Source: Candidatus Sphingobacterium stercoripullorum (lineage in GTDB: Bacteria > Bacteroidota > Bacteroidia > Sphingobacteriales > Sphingobacteriaceae). From it: DNA of 12,080 nt. The first letter of the stretch is position 1, and the number at the start of each line of letters is the position of its first letter. Positions 1 to 6,811 of this stretch are shown piece after piece. The translations under genes were made by a program, and so were the position numbers. The stretch is from positions 1 to 12,080 of the forward strand of contig DXEZ01000074.1 of assembly GCA_019114715.1 (NCBI GenBank). The letters are read 5' to 3'. The notes beneath the pieces are model-generated. The model made no database searches and was not told the DNA's origin. It saw only the letters and a list, made by a program, of their open reading frames with translations.

Positions 1-1915
1 GTGGGCTGTAAAACCGGAAAATAGAAACCCAGACTACTTGACTCTATACGCAATAAGACTTAGTGGAAAAGAAGGTGCTGTACTAACCGGTGAGGTTATT
101 ACAAATGCTAGAGATGATTTTGACCCTCAAACAAACTCTCCAATGGTATCCATGGATATGAATACCCAAGGAGCACGTGAGTGGAGAAGAATCACCGCAC
201 AAGCAGCCCCAAACAACGAAGCTATCGCTATAGTATTAGACCAAGTGGTTTATTCAGCTCCACATGTAAACGATGAGATTGCCAACGGTAGCTCTTCTAT
301 AACTGGTAACTTCACCATTGATGACACAAAAGATTTAGCGAACATACTAAAGGCTGGCCGCTTACCAGCAACTGCAAAAATTGTTGAAGAAGCTATTGTT
401 GGTCCATCATTAGGGCAAGCAGCAGTAGACGCTGGAGTTACTTCTGCAGTTGTAGGACTCGTTCTAGTTCTAATATTCATGGTAGCCTACTACAACAGAG
501 CAGGAATTGCAGCTAACGTAGCAGTTTTCTTCAACGTATTTTTCATAATGGGTATATTAGCCTCGCTAAATGCCGTGTTAACATTACCAGGTATCGCCGG
601 TATTGTTCTAACCATTGGTACTGCTGTGGATGCGAACGTACTTATTTATGAAAGGATTCGAGAAGAGCAGGACAAAGGTAAATCCATACGTCAAGCTATA
701 GCAGATGGTTACAAACACGCCATGCCGTCTATTCTTGACTCCCAAATTACGACTTTCCTAGTGGGTGTTGTATTATTCATTTTTGGTAGTGGACCAATCT
801 TAGGTTTTGCGACAACCTTAATTATAGGTATTGCCACCTCCCTATTCACCTCAATATTCATTTCTAGATTGATTTTTGAAGGCATGCTAAAAAGGGATAT
901 GTACATCTCTGTTTCTTTCCCGTGGTCTGCAAATACGTTAAAGAATGCGAACTATGCATTCATCAAAAACAGAAAGAAATTCTTCACAGCATCAATTGCA
1001 GTACTAGCGATATGTATTGGCTCTATCTTCCTAAAAGGATTCACCTTAGGTGTAGACTTTCAAGGAGGAAGATCATATACCGTAGTATATGACTCTCCAG
1101 TAAGTGTAGAGGAAGTTCGTACCGCCTTAGATGAAAGCTTTGGTACTACAACAGAAGTTAAAACATTTGGTGCTAGCAACCAGATTAGAGTAACTACTGG
1201 TCTATTAGCCCAGGAAACTAGTGATGAGGCTGATGATGAAGTTCTAGCTAAGCTAAATGAGGGTTTAACCCAAATCAATGCCGATTACACGATTGCATCC
1301 TCACAAAAAGTAGGACCATCTATTGCTACAGATATTAAAAACAGAGCGTTTTTAGCTTCTATATTTGCCATTATTATCATGACCGTCTATATTTTAGTTA
1401 GGTTTAGAAAATGGCAATTTGCTTTGGGAGCAACGATATCTACAATACACGATGCGATTATCATTTTAGGATTGTTCTCACTATTAGATGGAGTACTTCC
1501 GTTCTCATTTGATATTGACCAGCATTTTGTTGCGGCTATTCTTACCATCATCGCCTACTCAGTAAACGATACTGTAGTTGTGTTCGACCGGGTAAGAGAA
1601 TACCTCAGAAGACCTGGAGCACAAAACAAAAACTTAGGTGAAATTATTAATGATGCAATCAACTCAACTTTGAGTCGTACCATAATAACGTCACTAACCA
1701 TCGTGTTTGTTTTAGTAGTTCTAGTGATTTTCGGTGGAGAAACAATTCGTGGTTTTTCATTTGCCATACTAGTAGGTATCATCGTAGGTACGTATTCATC
1801 AATATGTATCAGCGCACCTTCAGTATTTGATTTAAGCAAGGGTAAAAACTGGTTACAACAAGAAACTCCTAAAAATGTTAAATCCAATGCTAAAGGTAAA
1901 TTAGCTACGAAATAG
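1..1915 (+). CDS. secDF: Protein translocase SecDF fusion (5' end outside window)
   Basis: Auxiliary subunit of the Sec translocon. It uses the proton gradient to help pull exported proteins through the inner membrane. The reading frame is open to the left edge (first whole codon at 2), so the SecD amino terminus and its first membrane segment lie outside; a TTG at 38 is internal and not a start. Visible parts, in order: the end of the SecD periplasmic domain (to about 400), the SecD membrane bundle with the GTAVDANVLIYERIREE motif (key Asp codon 629-631), then the SecF half beginning around 960, with GVDFQGG at 1049-1069 and YSVNDTVVVFDRVREY near 1555-1602. Both halves lie in one unbroken frame, as is usual in Bacteroidota and Bacillus, unlike the separate secD and secF of E. 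coli. The tail is Lys-rich and probably cytosolic. A terminator follows directly. Identification is secure. Confidence 0.96.
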   Translation, partial: WAVKPENRNPDYLTLYAIRLSGKEGAVLTGEVITNARDDFDPQTNSPMVSMDMNTQGAREWRRITAQAAPNNEAIAIVLDQVVYSAPHVNDEIANGSSSITGNFTIDDTKDLANILKAGRLPATAKIVEEAIVGPSLGQAAVDAGVTSAVVGLVLVLIFMVAYYNRAGIAANVAVFFNVFFIMGILASLNAVLTLPGIAGIVLTIGTAVDANVLIYERIREEQDKGKSIRQAIADGYKHAMPSILDSQITTFLVGVVLFIFGSGPILGFATTLIIGIATSLFTSIFISRLIFEGMLKRDMYISVSFPWSANTLKNANYAFIKNRKKFFTASIAVLAICIGSIFLKGFTLGVDFQGGRSYTVVYDSPVSVEEVRTALDESFGTTTEVKTFGASNQIRVTTGLLAQETSDEADDEVLAKLNEGLTQINADYTIASSQKVGPSIATDIKNRAFLASIFAIIIMTVYILVRFRKWQFALGATISTIHDAIIILGLFSLLDGVLPFSFDIDQHFVAAILTIIAYSVNDTVVVFDRVREYLRRPGAQNKNLGEIINDAINSTLSRTIITSLTIVFVLVVLVIFGGETIRGFSFAILVGIIVGTYSSICISAPSVFDLSKGKNWLQQETPKNVKSNAKGKLATK

Positions 1916-1941
1916 TATAGGTTTTAACATCTTTTTACATC

Positions 1942-1980
1942 AAAATAGCTCTTAAAATATATTTAAGAGCTATTTTTGTT
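1942..1980 (+). terminator. Rho-independent terminator after secDF
   Basis: A perfect 15-bp inverted repeat has arms at 1942-1956 (aaaatagctcttaaa) and 1962-1976 and a 5-base loop. The distal arm ends in a T-rich run. It starts 27 bases after the secDF stop. The stem is AT-rich, but its length and perfection make termination likely. The A-rich left side could also terminate transcripts from the opposite strand, although no minus-strand gene lies nearby. Confidence 0.8.
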
Positions 1981-1999
1981 CCTGCATATACACAAAAAC

Positions 2000-2623
2000 A
2001 TGAAACACAAAAATTTAATTTTCAGTTCTTTGTTTTCAGTCGTAGTTTTATTCGGCTGTCAAAATCAAGGAAGCAATCAAGGAGATAGAGCGACGGATTT
2101 ACATGCAAGCGGATCTACACAAGCTGGCACCATGGAAAATCACGCTGCCACTCCCCCATCCCAACCCCAACAAGCTGCACCAGAGATACTGAGTGACCCC
2201 ATTGAAAGAATCCCAAGCTTTACATTTTATCGGGTAAGATCTGGTTTCCCATTTACCAATGAAGATATTAAAGCAGGTAGCAATACGGTCTTTGTATTAT
2301 TTGATCCAAGTTGTGGCCATTGTCAGCAAGAAGCTAAAGGGCTATCGGATAATTACGACAAAGTAAAGGACGTTAACATTTACTTTATCTCCATGAATGA
2401 CCCAGCTTTAATGGATAGTTTCTTAAAAACTTTCGCACCGGCACTCGAGGATAAAGACCACGTTGAAGTTTTATACGACAAAAACCAAGAGTTTGTAAGA
2501 AAGTTCCATATTCCCGATCAATTCCCTGCGAACTACATTTACAATGAAGAGATGCAGCTTCTAGAACACTGGGATGGAGCTAAGGGTATAAATGATATAA
2601 TTGCAGCTTACACACGTAAATAA
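2000..2623 (+). CDS. Thioredoxin-fold lipoprotein (TlpA/ResA-like)
   Basis: Probable envelope-anchored thiol-disulfide oxidoreductase of 207 residues. I chose ATG 2000: it gives a clean lipoprotein signal (MKHK, hydrophobic stretch, LFGC with the lipidated Cys at 20), whereas the upstream TTG at 1976 lies in the terminator T-run and would add residues before the signal peptide. After Cys20 comes a Gln/Ser/Pro-rich linker to about residue 65. A thioredoxin-like domain follows, with CGHC at 105-108 preceded by FVLFDPS, and a Pro at 176 (QFPANYIY) in the place of the usual cis-Pro. Residues just after Cys20 (QNQGS) lack the acidic patch known as a surface-export signal in some Bacteroidota, so a periplasm-facing position is my inference. 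Only 8 bases separate it from gap, so the two are probably co-transcribed. Redox partner and substrate are unknown. Confidence 0.85.
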   Translation: MKHKNLIFSSLFSVVVLFGCQNQGSNQGDRATDLHASGSTQAGTMENHAATPPSQPQQAAPEILSDPIERIPSFTFYRVRSGFPFTNEDIKAGSNTVFVLFDPSCGHCQQEAKGLSDNYDKVKDVNIYFISMNDPALMDSFLKTFAPALEDKDHVEVLYDKNQEFVRKFHIPDQFPANYIYNEEMQLLEHWDGAKGINDIIAAYTRK

Positions 2624-2631
2624 AAAAGTTC

Positions 2632-3636
2632 ATGAATATTGCCATTAATGGATTCGGAAGAATAGGTCGTAACACTTTAAGAGTACTTCTAGAAAGAGAG
2701 TGTACAAACATTCAAGTTATTGCTATCAATGATTTAGGGGATATTAAAACCTTGTCCCATTTATTAAAATACGACTCAGTACATGGCCCTAATCAAGCTG
2801 AGATACACGTTAATGGCAACGAGCTTATTGTAAATGGGCATGCGATCCAAGTTTTTAATGAAGCCGACCCGAAAAATTTACCCTGGGGAGATTTAGGAAT
2901 TGATCTAGTTGTTGAGTCTACCGGTAAATTCTTAACTCAACAAAAGGCTGAGCAGCACATTCAAGCAGGTGCACGGCAAGTGCTACTCTCTGCACCCGCT
3001 ATTGATAAAGAAATACCCACGCTAGTCCTTGGCATCAACGACCAAGATTTCAACTGGGAAGAACCTATCTTTTCAAACGCCTCATGTACCACCAACAACG
3101 TAGCACCACTCGTTAAGGTATTAGATGAAACCTGGGGCATACAAGATGGATATATCACAACTGTACATTCCATGACTGGAGATCAAAACTTGCATGATGC
3201 TCCGCATAGGGATCTTCGCAGAGCTCGAGCAGCCTCTGCATCGATTATCCCTACTACTACCGGTGCAGCAAAAGCAATAACTCGGGTTTTTCACCACTTA
3301 GATGGAAAATTAGGAGGTGCAGGCATCCGGGTACCCGTTTTAAATGGATCCTTAACAGACTTCACCTGTACCTTGGCTAAAAAACCAACTGTCCAAGAAA
3401 TCAACGCTGCATTTAGAGCAGCTTCTCAAACTTCACTAAAAGGGGTACTGTATTATACGGAAGACCCGATTGTATCAGTAGACATCATAAACAACCCTTA
3501 TTCCTGTGTTTTTGATTCACAACTAACATCTATTGTTGGAGAGTTGGTCAAAGTTGTAGGCTGGTACGATAACGAATACGGCTATTCAAACCGTCTAGTA
3601 GATATCCTTAAAAAATTAGAGACGCTTAAAAGGTAA
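2632..3636 (+). CDS. gap: Glyceraldehyde-3-phosphate dehydrogenase, class I type
   Basis: Cytosolic enzyme interconverting glyceraldehyde 3-phosphate and 1,3-bisphosphoglycerate with a nicotinamide cofactor, in glycolysis or gluconeogenesis. It is full length at 334 residues. Visible features: Rossmann motif NGFGRIGR (6-13); Asp34 after the second strand (AIND), which favours NAD; catalytic Cys152 in SNASCTTNN; catalytic His179 in TVHSMTGDQ; DLRRARAAS at 194-202; and the C-terminal WYDNEYGYSNR signature. After the catalytic Cys the sequence is TTNN, where most family members have TTNC. The pair aligned with the NAD/NADP-discriminating positions is Ala190-Pro191, which mixes the two known patterns, so cofactor choice should stay open. 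Bacteroidota often carry more than one gap gene; whether this is the main glycolytic copy cannot be told here. Its last 11 bases overlap the convergent gene on the other strand. Confidence 0.95.
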   Translation: MNIAINGFGRIGRNTLRVLLERECTNIQVIAINDLGDIKTLSHLLKYDSVHGPNQAEIHVNGNELIVNGHAIQVFNEADPKNLPWGDLGIDLVVESTGKFLTQQKAEQHIQAGARQVLLSAPAIDKEIPTLVLGINDQDFNWEEPIFSNASCTTNNVAPLVKVLDETWGIQDGYITTVHSMTGDQNLHDAPHRDLRRARAASASIIPTTTGAAKAITRVFHHLDGKLGGAGIRVPVLNGSLTDFTCTLAKKPTVQEINAAFRAASQTSLKGVLYYTEDPIVSVDIINNPYSCVFDSQLTSIVGELVKVVGWYDNEYGYSNRLVDILKKLETLKR

Positions 3637-4072
3637 CCTCTGGAATCTCCCCTTTGGGTTCTAAATAAATCAGCATCTTTTTTAGGGTATAGTTTTGATG
3701 GATCTTATAGTAAAAGTATCCCCCTAAAAAGTACATCAAAACATCAATAGGATCTGCCGTATTGTAATTTGTGATTTTAGGAGCAATGATTTCAAAAACT
3801 ATGGATGTCAATAAACAAGCAAGGGCTATGGGTTTAAAGCTATATCGAAAGGAAACCTTGAAACCCAGTAAAAAATGGCCCACACACAAGGTAAAATGCG
3901 TTACTAACGCGACAAACACCAAGTCAGTTAGCCAATCGTTAAGATAGCGTATGGTAATATCCTGATCTCTTAAAAAGCGAATGAGCAACCAAGAAGTAGC
4001 GTAAGATAAAAAATACCTGTCAAAAAACAGTTTAAGCAAGATTGAAATGTTACAAAACTTTAAGGTAATCAC
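3626..4072 (-). CDS. Small integral membrane protein, unknown function
   Basis: A 148-residue protein I cannot assign to a function. It reads from a GTG at 4072; no in-frame ATG lies early enough to replace it. Hydrophobic segments at about 15-33, 50-70, 80-97 and 108-122 suggest three or four membrane passes. The pattern RYLNDWLTD (42-50), followed later by NTADPIDVLMYFLGG (104-118), resembles from memory a family of small Bacteroidota membrane proteins that automatic pipelines sometimes name 'magnesium citrate secondary transporter'; that name is not evidence of transport. The upstream gene stops 9 bases before this start, so the two form a likely operon. Its 3' end overlaps the end of gap by 11 bases on the opposite strand, with no terminator hairpin between them. 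Length, composition and context support a real gene; the exact start is less sure. Confidence 0.7.
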   Translation of the reverse strand: MITLKFCNISILLKLFFDRYFLSYATSWLLIRFLRDQDITIRYLNDWLTDLVFVALVTHFTLCVGHFLLGFKVSFRYSFKPIALACLLTSIVFEIIAPKITNYNTADPIDVLMYFLGGYFYYKIHQNYTLKKMLIYLEPKGEIPEVTF

Positions 4073-4081
4073 GCCAAGTAT

Positions 4082-4270
4082 TTAATGTGCAAAGGATAAA
4101 GCTATTACAATAGCCAAGCTAATGCAACTCATTAGCAATAAAAACATAAACCAGCCGATTTTACGAACTCTCCGCTGTGCACGGGTTTCGTTTGGATTAT
4201 ATGGAAATAAAGTATCTTTTATTTCCTGTAAATTCCTTTTAAAAAAATTATTGTTTTTTTTACTTTTCAT
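4082..4270 (-). CDS. Small single-pass membrane protein, unknown function
   Basis: A 62-residue protein read from ATG 4270. A longer version from TTG 4306 is less likely, because that start lies beside the putative promoter element at 4295-4302. The first 39 residues are strongly basic (MKSKKNNNFFKR, then TRAQRRVRKIG), and one hydrophobic segment spans about 40-60, ending two residues before the stop. The positive-inside rule would place the amino terminus in the cytoplasm. A GGGGA run lies about 13 bases upstream of the ATG. It precedes the 148-residue membrane protein by 9 bases on the same strand, so a shared transcript and perhaps a shared complex are plausible. No homologue is recognised. 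Small ORFs carry more risk of being spurious, but the promoter-like element, clear topology and tight spacing favour a real gene. Confidence 0.6.
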   Translation of the reverse strand: MKSKKNNNFFKRNLQEIKDTLFPYNPNETRAQRRVRKIGWFMFLLLMSCISLAIVIALSFAH

Positions 4271-4294
4271 GGAATTTAGTCCCCTATTTTCCCG

Positions 4295-4302
4295 CAAATA
4301 TA
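4295..4302 (-). promoter_or_regulatory. Putative -7 element for the small membrane protein pair
   Basis: On the minus strand this reads TATATTTG, a full match to the Bacteroidota -7 consensus TAnnTTTG, 24 bases before the ATG at 4270. No clear TTG or TTTG is seen at the expected distance upstream, so the -33 half is missing or weak. Confidence 0.45.
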
Positions 4303-4368
4303 ACAAATAATACTTCTTCCGATAAGACTACTTAATTTATTGTGAGAAACCGAAATGCGCTGTATTCC

Positions 4369-4399
4369 TTTGATAAATTTTAAATGTTTTCTATTTTTA
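4369..4399 (+). promoter_or_regulatory. Possible promoter for nhaA
   Basis: TTTG at 4369-4372 is followed after 19 bases by TATTTTTA at 4392-4399, one mismatch from TAnnTTTG. If it is used, transcription would start at or very near the nhaA ATG (4404), giving a leaderless or nearly leaderless message. In AT-rich DNA such a match can arise by chance. Confidence 0.3.
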
Positions 4400-4403
4400 C
4401 GCC

Positions 4404-5591
4404 ATGTCAAAAACTTCCTTTAGTAGCAAAATAGCTTCTTTTTTTAATTCAGGCACTGCAAGTGGCGTAATATTGCTTTTCTTTGTAGTGATTTCCATGG
4501 CACTAGCGAATTCACCATTAAGTGCATCATTAGAACAATTTTTAAACAAAGAATGGGGTTGGGAAAGCGATACAATATTCCTTCGTTATTCTTTTGTGAC
4601 TTGGGTAAATGATGGGCTAATGACCATATTCTTTTTACTGGTTGGACTAGAAATTAAAAGGGAAATGGTGAAAGGAGAACTTTCATCCCCTAAGAAAGCC
4701 GCTTTGCCGATTTTAGCCGCTATAGGAGGAGTTCTGTTCCCGGCTGGAATATACGCCATTATCAACCACGGAACTGAAACCGCTATCGGCTGGGGTATCC
4801 CCATGGCCACAGATATAGCTTTTGCCATTGCAATAGTAACGATGCTTGGCAAAAAAGTTCCCTTATCTTTAAAGGTCTTTCTTTCAGCCCTTGCTATTGT
4901 GGATGACCTAATGGCAATTATTGTAATTGCTGTATTCTATTCAACCCAGTTAGAATTTACTTACCTATTAACAGCCTTTGCTATTTTTGGCTTATTGTTA
5001 TTAATGAATAAGCTAGGGGTAAGAAAACTGTATTTATACTTAATACCTGGCGTTCTTATTTGGTATTTCATTCACCTTTCAGGAATCCACGCTACTATTG
5101 CGGGAGTTTTAATTGCTATAGCCATACCCATTAAAAAGAACAGTAAAGGGTACTCTCCGCTAGAAGGATTAGAACATAGCCTGGCCCTTCCAGTAGGCTT
5201 TATTATCATGCCCATATTTGCTTTCTGTAATACAAATATTCACATTGAAGCTGAAATGATTGAAGGCCTATTCACTCCATTAGGGTTTGGAATTGTTATT
5301 GGATTATTAATAGGTAAACCTATCGGTATTTCTCTACTCTCTTATATTGGAGTAAAAACGGGATTATGTAGCATGCCTGATAGAGCTTCCTGGAAACAAG
5401 TAATTGGCGTAGGGATGCTCGCAGGTATAGGGTTCACCATGTCTATATTTATTGCAGTTTTATCTTTCTCAGGAAATGAGCTGTTGCTCCCTGAAGCGAA
5501 ATTATCTATTTTAATAGCTTCATTACTTTCTGGTATACTGGGTTCAATATTATTGACTACCTTACATAAAAGCAAGATGAAAGCTGTTTAA
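4404..5591 (+). CDS. nhaA: Na+/H+ antiporter NhaA
   Basis: Inner-membrane electrogenic antiporter that expels Na+ (or Li+) in exchange for protons, serving salt tolerance and pH balance. The length of 395 residues is close to the E. coli protein (388). The ion-binding residues are present: Asp137 in ATDIAFA, and the Asp167-Asp168 pair in LAIVDDLMAI, matching E. coli Asp133 and Asp163-Asp164 with a constant offset of four. Lys305 in IGKPIGI matches E. coli Lys300. The segment FFLLVGLEIKREM is another family hallmark. About twelve hydrophobic segments can be followed. The ATG at 4404 starts a short cytosolic tail before the first membrane helix, as expected. A universal stress protein gene follows after 18 bases, with no terminator between, so the two are probably one operon, divergent from the small membrane protein pair to the left. 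Confidence 0.96.
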   Translation: MSKTSFSSKIASFFNSGTASGVILLFFVVISMALANSPLSASLEQFLNKEWGWESDTIFLRYSFVTWVNDGLMTIFFLLVGLEIKREMVKGELSSPKKAALPILAAIGGVLFPAGIYAIINHGTETAIGWGIPMATDIAFAIAIVTMLGKKVPLSLKVFLSALAIVDDLMAIIVIAVFYSTQLEFTYLLTAFAIFGLLLLMNKLGVRKLYLYLIPGVLIWYFIHLSGIHATIAGVLIAIAIPIKKNSKGYSPLEGLEHSLALPVGFIIMPIFAFCNTNIHIEAEMIEGLFTPLGFGIVIGLLIGKPIGISLLSYIGVKTGLCSMPDRASWKQVIGVGMLAGIGFTMSIFIAVLSFSGNELLLPEAKLSILIASLLSGILGSILLTTLHKSKMKAV

Positions 5592-5609
5592 GCGATAAAC
5601 TAAAGAATC

Positions 5610-6443
5610 ATGAAACACATTATAATACCCGTTGATTTTTCTGCCAATGCTTTACTAGCATCTCAAATAGGGCATCAGATAGCAAAGCAAGTAAATGGAA
5701 AAATCACCATTTTACATGCTTATCAACCCTTCCAATCAAACTTCCAATCTGCAGGGGCAAACCTTAAAGATTCAATAAGAAGTGAGGAAGAAGCAAAAGA
5801 TGAGTTAGCAAGTTTTTCAGAAAAGTTCAATTCTGTCATCGAAAATGACGGCACCCTAGAAGTGGAATTTTTAGCCGAAAGGGGCTTAATTCAAGATGCT
5901 CTAGAAGTCTTGCATAAAAAGGATCCAATTGACCTTGTAATTATGGGAACAACTGGAGCTAGTGGAATCAAGTTTCATTTAGGCTCAAACACCTATGAGA
6001 TAGCACGTAAAACGAGCTTTCCTTTATTAATTGTTCCTCCTAGTACGCAAGTAATAGTCCCTAAAAACATAGGTTATTTTACTGATTTTCAACTAGGTGA
6101 TCTCAAGGTTCTTCACTCCCTTAGCAGCTTGTTTGAAGAAAGCACTATTCACTACCAATTAATCCATATAATTAAAAACAAAGTGAACTTAGAAGGTGCT
6201 ACTGAGAAGCTACAAGCTTTGCGGACAGAACTGCAGCACAACCTAACGGAAATTAATTTGCAGGAGCAAGTTTTTATAGGAGAAGAAAACATTGACACAA
6301 TAAATTCTATTATAGATCAGACTGGTACAGACTTAATTGCGCTTTGTCTAGTTAAAAAATCTTTCTGGGCGAAGTTCAGAGAAAAAAGCTTAGCAAAAGA
6401 AATTATATTAAAGGCTGGAAAGCCCATCTTTGTCTACAATTAA
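5610..6443 (+). CDS. Universal stress protein, two UspA-like halves
   Basis: Cytosolic protein of 277 residues, about twice a single UspA domain. The first half (1-145) is typical: MKHIIIPVDFSANA with Asp9 at the usual nucleotide-contact site, LHAY after strand two, and the loop GTTG (113-116) leading to GSN (125-127), then SFPLLIVP. Between the loop glycine and GSN there are eight residues rather than the nine of the common ATP-binding pattern, so nucleotide binding is likely but not certain. The second half (about 150-277) keeps the outline of the fold (GYFTDF, LIHIIKN, DLIALCLVKKS, GKPIFVYN) but lacks the glycine motif and is probably a degenerate, non-binding copy. It lies 18 bases after nhaA and before a terminator, so it is the last gene of that unit. 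A role in sensing or tuning salt or pH stress is my inference from position only. Confidence 0.88.
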   Translation: MKHIIIPVDFSANALLASQIGHQIAKQVNGKITILHAYQPFQSNFQSAGANLKDSIRSEEEAKDELASFSEKFNSVIENDGTLEVEFLAERGLIQDALEVLHKKDPIDLVIMGTTGASGIKFHLGSNTYEIARKTSFPLLIVPPSTQVIVPKNIGYFTDFQLGDLKVLHSLSSLFEESTIHYQLIHIIKNKVNLEGATEKLQALRTELQHNLTEINLQEQVFIGEENIDTINSIIDQTGTDLIALCLVKKSFWAKFREKSLAKEIILKAGKPIFVYN

Positions 6444-6503
6444 GGGCATTGAGGCGGCTCCATTTAATTTATAGAGTTTAAAAATTTTCGCTTAAATTAC
6501 TAT

Positions 6504-6545
6504 CAGGTGTATGCACAATTTTAGATGCGTATGCCTGTTTTTTTT
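6504..6545 (+). terminator. Rho-independent terminator of the nhaA-usp unit
   Basis: Arms at 6504-6514 (caggtgtatgc) and 6527-6537 (gcgtatgcctg) pair over all 11 positions if three G-U pairs are allowed, with a 12-base loop. A run of eight T follows at 6538-6545. It begins 60 bases after the usp stop. Confidence 0.8.
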
Positions 6546-6691
6546 GAATTACGCCAATAATTTGAAGGTTAATACAGGCAACCACAAACTTCAGAATATT
6601 TGGTAATCACCCCACATTAAAATATTGATGATAAAGATAACCCTACTTACTAGTTTAACGAAGTATAGTAATGGTTTGGTAGTAGATAATT
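6546..6691. other. Non-coding gap between usp and permease units
   Basis: Together with the hairpins on either side, this is part of a 368-base stretch without a gene (6444-6811). I see no convincing ORF, promoter or structured RNA in this inner part. The ORF that begins at 6716 on the plus strand has a TTG start and runs antisense into the permease, so I do not accept it. Confidence 0.5.
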
Positions 6692-6738
6692 AAAAAGGAT
6701 CCAATCCCTCCTTTCTTGGCTAATCAAATTAGCCAAGA
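6692..6738 (-). terminator. Possible tandem hairpin terminator of the permease unit
   Basis: Read on the minus strand, the first element is a perfect 11-bp hairpin with a 3-base loop (arms 6738-6728 and 6724-6714, tcttggctaat on each strand). It is followed at once by a 6-bp stem (AAAGGA at 6714-6709 with TCCTTT at 6699-6694) leading into a T-run at 6696-6692. It lies 74 bases beyond the permease stop. The strong hairpin has no T-run of its own, so termination depends on the weaker second stem; the strong hairpin may instead protect the 3' end of the message or be a protein-binding palindrome. Confidence 0.5.
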
Positions 6739-6811
6739 CCTCGTTAAATATCTTAAGTTCTTTCCAGCTGCCAATTGTATTGGTTGGGTGGATTATCAAA
6801 TACACCTTGTA

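Noticed and set aside
38..1915. A separate gene starting at TTG 38
   Set aside because: The frame is open to the left edge and the residues before it continue the SecD periplasmic domain, so this is the interior of a longer secDF gene.
1971..1978. TATTTTTG as a -7 promoter box for the lipoprotein gene
   Set aside because: It matches TAnnTTTG, but it is the arm and T-run of the secDF terminator and no TTG lies at the right distance upstream.
1976..1999. Upstream TTG start for the lipoprotein
   Set aside because: It would put eight extra residues before a complete lipoprotein signal peptide and lies within the terminator.
4122..4310. 62-residue plus-strand ORF
   Set aside because: It is antisense to the small single-pass membrane protein gene; the minus-strand frame has the better topology, spacing and promoter-like element.
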